Source: Labrys miyagiensis (GTDB lineage Bacteria > Pseudomonadota > Alphaproteobacteria > Rhizobiales > Labraceae). From it: a stretch of 64,000 nt of DNA. Positions 25,880-34,026 of the stretch are shown here, in pieces. The notes beneath the pieces were generated by a model. The model searched no databases. It saw only the letters and a program-made list of their open reading frames with translations, and was not told the origin of the DNA. The stretch's first letter is position 1. The number at the start of each line of letters is the position of its first letter. The stretch covers positions 57,729 to 121,728 of the forward strand of contig NZ_BSPC01000027.1 in NCBI RefSeq assembly GCF_030160835.1. The letters are read 5' to 3'. The position numbers were made by a program, and so were the translations under genes.

Positions 25880-27193
25880 TCACGCTCTCACTTTCCCGAC
25901 TCTGCGCTTTGTTCGTAGGAGAGCCATCAACATTGGGCCAATCGAAAATTGCCCTCCCCTCGCCTTCTCCGTGAGATTTCGCAGATAGCCTCCTGCGCTA
26001 TTGATCGTCGCGGCCTTTTGCAGCATTGCGGCAATCACCACGCCAGCGGCCTCTGGTCCCATTGCCACTTGGGCGTCCTCCCAGGCGCTCGGGCTGATGC
26101 CAAGTATCTTTCGCACGAGCTCAGCGGCAGCTATGAGGTCCCGCCAGGACGCAATCCCACCTTTGGCGTAGTCGATGATGTCGGGGCATGCATCGAGGAC
26201 CATGCCGAGCGGATACCCCTTCATCGGGACCACCTGGTCGGTGGGGTCCTGCTCGCGCAGCGTCACGCGGCGTTCTGCGCCTAAGGGCGGAGGCGCGTCT
26301 GTGGCTGCGCGTTGTGGCCCCATCGAATATACCGGTCCCTGGGGTTCTCTCGCGGACTGGACCTTCCCCTTTGCTTCTTCGAAAGCAAGTTCAGATTCAG
26401 TAAGGGATTCTGGATTTGAATTCTGTATGTGACGCTCAAACTGAGACTCATTGGCGCCCGGATTCCTGGAATTCAGATGAAATTCCAGGGCATTACGGAT
26501 CTCGTCCATCAGAAACGTCAGTTCCAAGGCCACCGGCTCGAGTTCGGACTTCGTCGGGAGACGGGGGATACGCTGCACCAGACCTCGATAGGTCGCGTGC
26601 AAACCGTTCCAATCGCCTGGGACGCCCTCCTCCAAGCCCACGGCAATCATCTTAGCGATCTCCCGCCGATAGAGGGTCACGCGCTCGCGAAGGAGCAAGA
26701 GAGCACGGCGCTCCTGCCTCGCTGTGTCGGCCAACTGCTCAATCTCCTGGGCGCGCGCGACGAGCGGAGTAAGATCGAAACCGAAGGCGGTCTCGATCTC
26801 GCCCCCCTGCCCTTTTCGAGCGTAGCGCTTACCGTTGGGACTGTCCCGCCGGATCACCAGGCCGCAATTGACGAGCACAGCGAGGTGACGGCGGAGTGTC
26901 GCCGGCGGCATGCCGTGCGCCCGAAGGGCGAGCTGCACGTTGGAGGGAAAGACGATGAGGTCCCCCTCCCCTGTCAGCACAGTCTCTGGGTGAAAGCTCA
27001 GCAGCGCGTTGAGGACGGCCAGCGCGCGGTCGCTCGCACCCAGCGCCGCCTTGGCCTCGCATATGGCGTTAAAGATCTTCCACTTGTGAACGACGGCTTC
27101 GGTCGGGCATTCGCGGGCTACCATATTGGCAGCCAACATGCCGAGCGACAGCGATCGCCGCCCAAAGGGCGTCGTCGTTAGGGTCTCGTTCAT
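25880..27193 (-). CDS. repC: RepC replication initiator
   Basis: 437 residues from ATG 27193, preceded by AAGGAAG. The N-terminal half has the RepC winged-helix region (GRRSLSLGMLAANM, VHKWKIFNAICEAKAALGAS, RALAVLNALLSFHPE, LRRHLAVLVNCGLVIRRDSP). The C-terminus has DACPDIIDYAKGGI and AAVELVRK-like AAELVRKILGISP. RepC is the initiator of repABC replicons and acts mainly in cis. The origin lies inside the gene; an A+T-richer stretch near 26390-26480 is the candidate. Expression is expected to be limited by the ctRNA between repB and repC. Confidence 0.95.
   Translation of the reverse strand: MNETLTTTPFGRRSLSLGMLAANMVARECPTEAVVHKWKIFNAICEAKAALGASDRALAVLNALLSFHPETVLTGEGDLIVFPSNVQLALRAHGMPPATLRRHLAVLVNCGLVIRRDSPNGKRYARKGQGGEIETAFGFDLTPLVARAQEIEQLADTARQERRALLLLRERVTLYRREIAKMIAVGLEEGVPGDWNGLHATYRGLVQRIPRLPTKSELEPVALELTFLMDEIRNALEFHLNSRNPGANESQFERHIQNSNPESLTESELAFEEAKGKVQSAREPQGPVYSMGPQRAATDAPPPLGAERRVTLREQDPTDQVVPMKGYPLGMVLDACPDIIDYAKGGIASWRDLIAAAELVRKILGISPSAWEDAQVAMGPEAAGVVIAAMLQKAATINSAGGYLRNLTEKARGGQFSIGPMLMALLRTKRRVGKVRA
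26390..26480. other. candidate oriV, A+T-rich stretch within repC
   Basis: This part of repC is visibly poorer in G+C than the rest of the gene. In studied repABC plasmids the origin of replication maps to the A+T-rich central part of repC. Position is by analogy and composition only. Confidence 0.4.
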
Positions 27194-27274
27194 CACTTCC
27201 TTGCCTTCAATCAGGCAAAAGAAATCTGCTCGCCAAAACGACGCCAAAGAACTTGACTGTGAATCACGGAAATG

Positions 27275-27340
27275 GGATTCTCATTTTGCTTAGGAATGAG
27301 AAGGGCTTCCGGAACCACGTTTCGGGGGCCTTTTTCTTTT
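27275..27340 (+). ncRNA. repABC antisense counter-transcribed RNA (ctRNA)
   Basis: The repB-repC spacer holds, on the strand opposite to repABC, an 8-bp hairpin (TTCTCATT 27278-27285 with AATGAGAA 27295-27302). This is followed by an 11-bp terminator hairpin (27304-27314 with 27320-27330, loop near CCACG) and the run TTTTTCTTTT. A TTGACT hexamer at 27253 is a possible -35. Small antisense RNAs with this position and shape control RepC level and incompatibility. Boundaries are approximate. Confidence 0.65.
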
Positions 27341-27400
27341 GCGATTTCACCTCTTCGTTGGTCGAGTTAATTGCGAATGTCGCCGTGCCACCTGTGCCAT

Positions 27401-28426
27401 CTAATTTTGCACGGTCTCAGTGAGATATCGTTCGTACAGTTGATCAAGATGCTTGATAAGGAATGTCCCAAAATCCGGCGCGATCTTCTCGTCCATGACG
27501 AGCGTAACCTTTCCGTCGGTTTGCTTGTATCGCACAACCTCCCTGCCCTCCTCATTATGCCAAATCTGGAAAGGTATGCTGGCTTCACGCCCCCCGCTCA
27601 AAGCCGCGAAGAATAGGCCAAAACGCGCGTCGCTGTCGGCGGCCATGAAAGCCTTATCGCGCGAAAGCTGTTCGACCTGTTCCTTATAACTCCTGTTAAG
27701 AAGCAGCTCTGCCAATGCGGACCACCGAGGCCTTCCGGTCTTAGCAGCGGGCCCGATCAGTTGCGCGACCTCAGGCGGAATTCCGCGGCCTATGGCGATC
27801 AGACGGGACAACTGGGTCTTCTCGACACTCAAGGCCGCCATTATCGCGGCGCGATCAAAACCATGATTTTCTATCGCAACAGCGAACAAAGCCCGCTCGA
27901 TATAACTTAAATCTAGACGCGCCGAGTTCTCTTGGCCTTGGGCAATCAGCAGTTCGGCGTCGCTCATCTCGCGTACGACAGCGCGCACCGGTTTCCTCAG
28001 CTCCGCAGCTGCCTGGAGCCGGCGATGTCCGTATGCGGCCTGATAATGTCCGACCCTTACCGGGTGGGGACGAACAAGAATTGGGACCTGTTGGCCATGC
28101 TCTGCGATCGAAGCCACCAAGGCACTTTGCTCGTCGGGCGAGAAGGCAATCCGATCAGTGATGAAAGAGGCCTCGACCAGGGTAGGGTCAAGGCTGACAA
28201 CGGCCTCCCCCGCCGCAATCAACGATCGGGCTTCCTGAGCAGCGTCTGCTATCTTACCAAGGGCCCGACCCATGGCGCCCACCGCCCCCGCCCGAACGGG
28301 AACAGCCACATCCAGCCTGGCATTCGGCACTGCTAGCCCCTGCCCCTCCTCTTCGGAGGAGTTGCCAATTGGCAACTCACGATCTCGCCCAGCGAGTAAA
28401 GTCTGCAGCATCCCCTTACGGCTCAT
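27401..28426 (-). CDS. repB: RepB partition protein (ParB family)
   Basis: 341 residues from ATG 28426, which overlaps the repA stop by four bases. ParB-type motifs: DRIAFSPDEQSALVASIAEH, GQQVPILVRPH, YGHRRLQAAAEL, then the HTH-containing VEKTQLSRLIAIGRGIP. It binds parS and acts with RepA to segregate the plasmid. Unusually, one of the two parS-like palindromes lies within its own 5' coding sequence (codons for ELPIGN). Confidence 0.95.
   Translation of the reverse strand: MSRKGMLQTLLAGRDRELPIGNSSEEEGQGLAVPNARLDVAVPVRAGAVGAMGRALGKIADAAQEARSLIAAGEAVVSLDPTLVEASFITDRIAFSPDEQSALVASIAEHGQQVPILVRPHPVRVGHYQAAYGHRRLQAAAELRKPVRAVVREMSDAELLIAQGQENSARLDLSYIERALFAVAIENHGFDRAAIMAALSVEKTQLSRLIAIGRGIPPEVAQLIGPAAKTGRPRWSALAELLLNRSYKEQVEQLSRDKAFMAADSDARFGLFFAALSGGREASIPFQIWHNEEGREVVRYKQTDGKVTLVMDEKIAPDFGTFLIKHLDQLYERYLTETVQN
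28361..28376. promoter_or_regulatory. parS-like palindrome, copy 1 (inside repB)
   Basis: GTTGCCAATTGGCAAC, a perfect 16-bp palindrome, identical to the copy at 29766. Outer bases follow the repABC parS layout (GTT..C....G..AAC); the centre is AATT-containing rather than the common GC core. It is about 50 bp inside repB. Confidence 0.72.
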
Positions 28427-29631
28427 GATGTACGCCCCCAAGCGTGCTCGATCAGGGTCTCGATCTCGCCATTTACGGCATCGAGCGACTCGATTGCCCG
28501 GTCATAGGTTGATCGCGTGAAGTTCTCCCGCCCGATCTCGTAAAGAGTCTGCTTGGTCAGCCCTGCATCGGAGATCGCAGTCGATTTCAACATCGTGTTG
28601 GTCAATACCCGCTCGCGAAACAGCGAGCGCATGAAAGCCAGCATCTGCGTCTGAGGCCCGTCTGATGGCTCATAACGAGTCACGACGTAACGCAGGAAAT
28701 CGTAATCAAGTTCACCACCCGCTCCTTGAACCACTGAGAGAAGATCAGCAGCCATTAGGAGAAACTGACACATCGACATCACGTCGAGCATTTGGGGATG
28801 CACGGTCACAAGCATAGCGGTGGCCGCACACAGGGCGCCCAATGTCAAAAAGCCAAGCTGGGGAGGGCAATCCAAGACGATTATGTCGTAGCGATCAGCG
28901 ACAGCACCAAGCGCCGTAGCAATTCGGCCAAAGAACGCCTCGCCAGCTGCATCAGCCAGGGCGCGCGGTGTGTCATGCTCGAATTCCATGAGCTCAAGAT
29001 TGCCGGGGATAAGGTCAAGACCAGGAAAATAGGTCTTGCGCACGACCTCCTCGGTCGGTCGCCTCTCTGCGTCGTAACGGATGGCGCCATAGAGGGTCGA
29101 ATTGGCCTCAATATCGAACTCCGGCTGATAGCCGTGCAGAGCTGTCAGGGAGGCCTGCGGATCAAGGTCAACAGCAAGAACGCGATAACCGCGCAACGCA
29201 AGGTACTGCGCGAGATGCGCGGATGTTGTCGTCTTGCCGGACCCCCCCTTGAAATTCACAGTCGCCAAGACCTGGCAGTGCTCTCCTATTCCGCGCTTCG
29301 GCAGATAGCGTTTGCCTTTGCCGCCTTCATCCAACAATCGGCGAAGTTCGTTGATCTGCTCAAGCGTATAGGAGCGCCGACCACCGATGCCGGTGTCGGG
29401 CTGTGGGCCTTTCCCTCCTAGCGACAACTGCCGCAAATAGCCGTCGGCGACGCCAATCAGCTTGGCCGCTTCACCGGAAGAGAAGGTCCGCAGGGATTTC
29501 TGCGAAATCGGCGGGAAGAGAGACTGACGAAGCGCCAGCAACTCATGAGATAAAGAATTCCCATCGCCGGCAATGACGTCAGTCACCTTGGGCTTGGCCC
29601 GCTCCAATCGTGCTTTATCTCCGGTAGCCAT
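28423..29631 (-). CDS. repA: RepA partition ATPase (ParA family)
   Basis: 402 residues. An N-terminal HTH-like section (FSSGEAAKLIGVADGYLRQL, RRSYTLEQINELRRLL) is followed by the deviant Walker A FKGGSGKTTTSAHLA, switch I DLDPQASLTALHG and Walker B DIIVLDCPPQLGFLTLGAL. RepA drives plasmid segregation and represses the operon at its promoter. First gene of repABC; an inverted repeat overlapping a likely -10 lies just upstream. Confidence 0.95.
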   Translation of the reverse strand: MATGDKARLERAKPKVTDVIAGDGNSLSHELLALRQSLFPPISQKSLRTFSSGEAAKLIGVADGYLRQLSLGGKGPQPDTGIGGRRSYTLEQINELRRLLDEGGKGKRYLPKRGIGEHCQVLATVNFKGGSGKTTTSAHLAQYLALRGYRVLAVDLDPQASLTALHGYQPEFDIEANSTLYGAIRYDAERRPTEEVVRKTYFPGLDLIPGNLELMEFEHDTPRALADAAGEAFFGRIATALGAVADRYDIIVLDCPPQLGFLTLGALCAATAMLVTVHPQMLDVMSMCQFLLMAADLLSVVQGAGGELDYDFLRYVVTRYEPSDGPQTQMLAFMRSLFRERVLTNTMLKSTAISDAGLTKQTLYEIGRENFTRSTYDRAIESLDAVNGEIETLIEHAWGRTS

Positions 29632-29637
29632 CCGTTC

Positions 29638-29679
29638 CTACGCTTTTCAAGAAAGTTATGCCCTTGAAGCGTAGATATA
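29638..29679 (-). promoter_or_regulatory. repA promoter/operator region
   Basis: CTACGCTTTTCAAG (29638-29651) and CTTGAAGCGTAG (29663-29674) form an inverted repeat with a 2-base bulge. On the minus strand TATATC (29674-29679) is a likely -10. RepA of this family autorepresses at such a palindrome; the link is inference from position. Confidence 0.5.
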
Positions 29680-29765
29680 AGCGCCGATTCTTAAGATTCT
29701 GGCAAGCGCTAAAGGGTTAACGCGTACTTACCAATTTCACTCAGATTCGGCTTGGATTTTCTCCA

Positions 29766-29781
29766 GTTGCCAATTGGCAAC
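29766..29781. promoter_or_regulatory. parS-like palindrome, copy 2 (upstream of repA)
   Basis: Second exact copy of GTTGCCAATTGGCAAC, 135 bp upstream of the repA start and about 1.4 kb from copy 1. Two perfect 16-bp copies flanking repA are very unlikely by chance. Confidence 0.72.
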
Positions 29782-30068
29782 TGCAAACTCAACCGTGGCG
29801 CGAGGCCCAATAATGGAGGCTAGACGCGCATCGACCGCCCGTTCGAAACTCGCGATTGGACAATCCGACAAACGAATTTCCAAATGAGGAGGCTCCAAGG
29901 GAGGATCGCCATTCAGCGTCCTATCCGCTTTCAGATCCAGCCATCAACCACCAGCGTCATCGGGGGGACAGTAACTGCCTGGACTAATCAATTTCTTGAA
30001 TCAGTCTCGCCCGATCGATTCACGAAATGCGTTGGACGCGCGACGGCCAGCGGCGCGATATTGCCAAA

Positions 30069-30332
30069 ATGGACGCTACCGCAACCCTCGAAGAGAACCT
30101 GAGTTTCCTCGTGCTCGAACGACGCGAGGAGGCCTGCAACATTGCTCGCTATTACGTCCTCTCCGTCGAACCCTCATTGTTCGGCGATGCAAGCCTGGTT
30201 CGGGAGTGGGGCCGGATCGGGAGCAGGGGCCGTCGGCTTATCGAACTGCACGGGACAACGCAGCTCGCAGCAGAGGCGCTGGACAGGTGGCTCGCCAGGA
30301 AGAAGCGGCGTAAGTACTCTGTGCGACCGTAG
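30069..30332 (+). CDS. small WGR-domain protein
   Basis: 87 residues from the ATG at 30069 (a start at 30027 would add 14). The WGR motif is clear: RYYVLSVEPSLFGDASLVRE followed by WGRIGSRGRRLIEL, then a C-terminal helix EALDRWLARKKRRKY. WGR domains occur in DNA-processing proteins and in short stand-alone rhizobial plasmid proteins of unknown role. It is divergent from repA, downstream of the second parS-like site. Confidence 0.75.
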   Translation: MDATATLEENLSFLVLERREEACNIARYYVLSVEPSLFGDASLVREWGRIGSRGRRLIELHGTTQLAAEALDRWLARKKRRKYSVRP

Positions 30333-30607
30333 ACCGGCTCCATCCGTACCGGCGACCCGATTGACCCATCGCGGCCAAAGTTGATGGCCAACCGTGGCAA
30401 ATTGACAATCTCTCATCAACAAATTGGGGACTACGCCGCGTCACGGCCGGCTCTGGATACATTCAATTAAGAAGGCCTAGTCGGGCGGAGATTGGAATGC
30501 CAAAGGAGCCCCCGTTGAGCTTGGCAGAAGTCAGAAAACTGGCAATTCGAGCATGCCTGGCTGTAGTGTCTCGGCAATAGGATGCAAGTCGCGCCACAAG
30601 GAAATTG

Positions 30608-31774
30608 ATGATGACTGCCTTACTACCGAACGTGGATCCCGAAGGTCTGCTCGAATATTCAGTCGTCTTTACCGATCGCGCACTCAATCATATGTCGCTG
30701 GTCTTCCAGGGCGTCATGCGTGACATCTCGCAAACGCTGCGCCGGGTTTACAACGCGGAAGAAGGCGCCGGCGTCGCATTGGTGCCCGGTGGCGGCACCT
30801 ACGCCATGGAGGCGGTGGCGCGCCAACTCGCTCACGGCAAGAAGGTGCTGGTAATCCGCAACGGCTGGTTCTCCTATCGCTGGACACAGATTTTTGACAT
30901 GGCGGCCATCCCTGCCGAGAGCATTGTGTTGAAGGCGCGTCAGACCCAATCAGGGTCGGATGCGCGCCAGCAGCCATTCGAGCCGGTGCCGATCGACGAG
31001 GCCGTGGCCGTGATCGAGGCAGAGCGTCCGAATCTCGTATTCGCGCCGCATGTGGAGACCGCCTCCGGCATCATGCTGCCAGAGGGGTACATGAAGGCCA
31101 TTGCTGACGCCGCTCACAGGGTAGGGGCGCTGTTTGTACTCGACTGCATCGCCTCGGGCTGTGTTTGGGTCGACATGAAAGAAGTCGGCGTTGACGTGCT
31201 GATCTCGGCGCCGCAGAAAGGGTGGAGCGCCTCTCCCTGCAGCGGCCTCGTTATGCTGAGCGAAGCTGCGAAGGCTGATGTGAAGGCGAGCATCAGCTCC
31301 TCCTTCGCCTGTGACCTGAAGAAGTGGCTTGAAATTATGGAGGCGTATGAGAAGGGCGGTCATGCCTACCATGCCACCCTGCCAACCGATGCCCTGCGCG
31401 GGTTCCACGGCGCCATGCTGGAAACCGAGGCGAGAGGTTTCGAGAAGGTGAAGGCGGCGCAGCTCGAACTCGGCACTCGCGTGCGCAAACTCTTCGCCCA
31501 ACGCGGCTTTGCAAGTGTTGCCGCGCAGGGATTCGGCGCACCTGGTGTCGTCGTTTGCTACACCGACGATCCCGCCATCAAGTCCGGGGCCAAGTTTATT
31601 GCCGTCGGCGTGCAGGCAGCGGCCGGCGTTCCCCTCATGTGCGACGAACCTGCTGACTTCCAGACCTTTCGTGTTGGGCTTTTCGGCCTCGACAAGCTCG
31701 CTGACATTGACCGCACAGTGGGCAACCTTGAACGGGCTTTGGATGAGGTCTTGGGCAGCGCAAACGTGCGGTAG
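30608..31774 (+). CDS. class V aminotransferase (alanine/serine-glyoxylate type)
   Basis: 388 residues; AAGGA precedes the ATG. PLP-fold signatures: LVPGGGTYAMEAVARQL near residue 55, HVETASGIMLPEGYM, VLDCIASGCVWVDM, and the PLP lysine in ISAPQKGWSASPCSGL. It transfers an amino group, probably to glyoxylate or pyruvate. It stands alone, convergent with the recombinase gene, and is separated from it by a hairpin. The donor is not predictable. Confidence 0.9.
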   Translation: MMTALLPNVDPEGLLEYSVVFTDRALNHMSLVFQGVMRDISQTLRRVYNAEEGAGVALVPGGGTYAMEAVARQLAHGKKVLVIRNGWFSYRWTQIFDMAAIPAESIVLKARQTQSGSDARQQPFEPVPIDEAVAVIEAERPNLVFAPHVETASGIMLPEGYMKAIADAAHRVGALFVLDCIASGCVWVDMKEVGVDVLISAPQKGWSASPCSGLVMLSEAAKADVKASISSSFACDLKKWLEIMEAYEKGGHAYHATLPTDALRGFHGAMLETEARGFEKVKAAQLELGTRVRKLFAQRGFASVAAQGFGAPGVVVCYTDDPAIKSGAKFIAVGVQAAAGVPLMCDEPADFQTFRVGLFGLDKLADIDRTVGNLERALDEVLGSANVR

Positions 31775-31863
31775 CGGCGGAATGCCAAAGCCCGCAAAGC
31801 TGCGTTCGCCTTGAACCATCGACTGGGAGCCAACGCGGCCTCCGGCGAGAAGCTCGACAAAAC

Positions 31864-31897
31864 GAAAGGCGCTCGACCCTTTCGGGGAGCGCCTTTC
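31864..31897. terminator. bidirectional hairpin terminator
   Basis: GAAAGGCGCTC (31864-31874) and GAGCGCCTTTC (31887-31897) form a perfect 11-bp stem with a 12-base loop between two convergent genes. On the minus strand it is followed by GTTTTGTC, so it best serves the recombinase transcript. Confidence 0.65.
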
Positions 31898-31994
31898 AAT
31901 GGTTCGGTCCGAGTCGCGGGGAGGGGAGCGATCGTAGGCGAAACCACTCAAGCAGATGTAGGGATGGCGCCGCGGTTTTCAAGTCAGAGCTAGG

Positions 31995-33134
31995 CTATAA
32001 GCCGGCCGCCTTGGTCAGGTTTACCCGAAACCGGTCGCGCCGCCGCTGATAGCGCCGGGTCATTTCCGCCGAGGCATGGCCCAACTGCTTTTGCACGTAG
32101 CGCTCGTCCACCTCGGCCGAAGAGGCGAGGCCTGCGCGCAGCGAATGCCCTGCAAACTTAGCCAAGCGCTCGCCCTCGGGAAGGTCGGCCCGCACGCCAG
32201 CCGCCAGGGCCGCCCGCTTCACCAGACGAACCACATGTTTGTCGGCTAAACGATCAGGGCCGACCTCCTTGCCCTTGCCGGTCACGCGCCGGAACAGCGG
32301 GCCGCGGCCGACCCGAGCCAAGGTCAGCCAGGCCTGCAGGGCGGCGACAGGGCAGGTGGCGTCGGACGAACCGCGGCCGATCTCGAGCTCGCGCCAACCG
32401 GTCTTGCCACGCAGGGACACGACCATGCCATTGTCGAGGATCTCGATCCAGCCACCGCCGTCTTCGGTCTGGTTGCGGCCGACATCGAGGCCAACGATCT
32501 CTGAGCGCCGCAGACCGCCGGCGAAACCGACCAGCAGCATGGCGCGATCGCGCAGGCCGCGCAGCGTGCCGCGCTCGAGCGTCTCCAGCATGGCGATGAT
32601 GTCTTCCGGCAGGACCGCTTCCTTCTGTCGGGGAGGAGCGGCATGGGTATTCCGGATCCCGGCCAGCACGGTGGCGATGTGCCGATCCTTGCGATCGAGC
32701 GGCGTGCCGCGCTGCGCGTAATTCCAGGCGACGGCCGAGAGCCGGCGCTCGATCGTGGCGACGGAGTTAGCGTGGTGGTCAGCCCCCATCGCAGTGCCCG
32801 AGGCGCAGGCGGTGATGTAGAGGCCCACTGTTTGAGGCGAAGGCACGGCGACTTCGAAGTCCTGCCGCCGGCACCAACTGGAGAAATGCCGCCAGTCGCT
32901 CGCATAGGCCTTGCGCGTGTTCGCCGAGCTCGCGGCGTCGGCATAGTCGCGGGCTCGGCCAGCGAGGGCCTCGAGATGGGCGGGCAGGGGAGGGGAGGGC
33001 TCTTCCAGGGGCTGGAAAGCTACGGCGTCGGGGCTCTTCGCCGCAGAAGTGCCGACCAGAGCCGGAAGGTTGGTGTGCGAGGTTGTTTCCTCACGATCGA
33101 TATCCTCGAGACGTTGAGGATTGCTCTCCCTCAC
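31995..33134 (-). CDS. tyrosine recombinase/integrase
   Basis: 379 residues from GTG 33134, five bases after the toxin stop codon begins, with GGGAGG upstream. N-terminal SAM-like core-binding domain (SANTRKAYASDWRHFSSWCR). Catalytic set: Arg in GGLRRSEIVGLD, Lys region in LRGKTGWREL, H-x-x-R in FAGHSLRAGLAS, His in QLGHASAEMT, and the Tyr nucleophile in TRRYQRRRDR. It is a complete XerCD-like enzyme. Its position beside a dif-like palindrome suggests plasmid dimer resolution or integration. Confidence 0.9.
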   Translation of the reverse strand: MRESNPQRLEDIDREETTSHTNLPALVGTSAAKSPDAVAFQPLEEPSPPLPAHLEALAGRARDYADAASSANTRKAYASDWRHFSSWCRRQDFEVAVPSPQTVGLYITACASGTAMGADHHANSVATIERRLSAVAWNYAQRGTPLDRKDRHIATVLAGIRNTHAAPPRQKEAVLPEDIIAMLETLERGTLRGLRDRAMLLVGFAGGLRRSEIVGLDVGRNQTEDGGGWIEILDNGMVVSLRGKTGWRELEIGRGSSDATCPVAALQAWLTLARVGRGPLFRRVTGKGKEVGPDRLADKHVVRLVKRAALAAGVRADLPEGERLAKFAGHSLRAGLASSAEVDERYVQKQLGHASAEMTRRYQRRRDRFRVNLTKAAGL

Positions 33135-33136
33135 CT

Positions 33137-33538
33137 CTATGCCTCCCACGGATTGATAACCGACGCGCCGGTATCCGCAAAGTCGGCTACATTGCGGGTG
33201 ACGAGAATCAGGTCGTGAACGATTGCTGTCGCGGCGATCAACCCGTCGACGTCGCCGCGCGGCCGGATTGCGGCAACCCGCCCCCATTCGACGGAGATCT
33301 GGTCGGTCACCGGCAGGATGCGGTCAGCGTGGTCGTGGCGGATCTTGCGAAGCCACGCGGCGAGGTGGCCTGCTGTCTTGGGATCGGATTTCTGCTTGAG
33401 GGCGATCCCGCGCATGATCTCGCCGAGCGTGAGCGTGCTGAGGTAAATGCCGACGGGATCGACCGAGCGCAACCACGATACGGCTGGGACCGAGCCGCGT
33501 CGGGCCTCGGAGATGACATTGGTGTCGACGAGGTACAT
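33137..33538 (-). CDS. vapC: VapC/FitB-type PIN-domain toxin
   Basis: 133 residues with PIN acidic residues: MYLVDTNVISEARRG (Asp and Glu), LTLGEIMRGI (Glu), DGLIAATAIVHDLILVTRN (Asp) and a final DFADTG. PIN toxins are ribonucleases acting on tRNA or other RNA. The start shares one base with the antitoxin stop (TAATG). It would stabilise the plasmid by post-segregational killing. Confidence 0.92.
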   Translation of the reverse strand: MYLVDTNVISEARRGSVPAVSWLRSVDPVGIYLSTLTLGEIMRGIALKQKSDPKTAGHLAAWLRKIRHDHADRILPVTDQISVEWGRVAAIRPRGDVDGLIAATAIVHDLILVTRNVADFADTGASVINPWEA

Positions 33539-33792
33539 TAGAGGGCCACGTCGCGGCTCGGCATTTTCGCGCGCCTGGCGATCGCCTCGGCGACCTCGTC
33601 ATCCCAGGCGGGCCCGGCGAGCAGATCGTCGACCAGGCTCGGCCGCCCGGCACGCAGCACATCGTAATCGGCAGCCGACAGCACCACGGCGGCGCGTTCT
33701 CCGCGCAGGGTCACGATCTGCGGCCCTTCGGTCCGTGCCTTCTGGACCACGCGGGAGAACTGGTTCTTGGCGTCCTGCAACTGCCATGTCAT
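33538..33792 (-). CDS. Phd/YefM-type antitoxin
   Basis: 84 residues. The N-terminal MTWQLQDAKNQFSRVVQKA and TEGPQIVTLRGERAAVVLSA are the Phd/YefM DNA-binding fold. The C-terminal part (DEVAEAIARRAKMPSRDV) is the flexible toxin-binding arm. It binds the VapC-type toxin and represses the pair at the palindrome directly upstream. Confidence 0.92.
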   Translation of the reverse strand: MTWQLQDAKNQFSRVVQKARTEGPQIVTLRGERAAVVLSAADYDVLRAGRPSLVDDLLAGPAWDDEVAEAIARRAKMPSRDVAL

Positions 33793-33805
33793 GACTGCAC
33801 GCTCC

Positions 33806-33850
33806 TAGCTAGACTGTCTAGCTATATAATGGCAGATTTCGACGGGTCAA
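33806..33850 (-). promoter_or_regulatory. promoter and operator of the VapBC-type operon
   Basis: TAGCTAGAC (33806-33814), one spacer base, then GTCTAGCTA (33816-33824) is a perfect 19-bp palindrome. On the minus strand TTGACC (33845-33850) and TATATA (33823-33828) with 16-bp spacing make a good promoter whose -10 abuts the palindrome. It is the expected autorepression site. Confidence 0.75.
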
Positions 33851-33919
33851 CGGCCCCTTTGCCAGCGCTGGAGGGCATTTGCGGCGGTGCCCGTCGAGCC
33901 TCCATATATAAAGAGCATA

Positions 33920-33948
33920 ATGTCCGATAATGCAAGATTATCGGACAT
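33920..33948. repeat. 29-bp dif-like palindrome (candidate recombination site)
   Basis: ATGTCCGATAAT (33920-33931), GCAAG, ATTATCGGACAT (33937-33948): two perfect 12-bp arms around a 5-base centre. The arm-centre-arm size is that of tyrosine-recombinase core sites. It lies in the 230-bp gap between the antitoxin and DUF1403 genes, 0.8 kb from the recombinase. It could alternatively be an operator. Confidence 0.6.
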
Positions 33949-34026
33949 AGTTTTGCACCGACACCTGGGGCGGTTTGGGGCCTTTTTGCTGGCCGTAAGC
34001 GCCGCGCCAGTTTAGCATGTTCCGCC

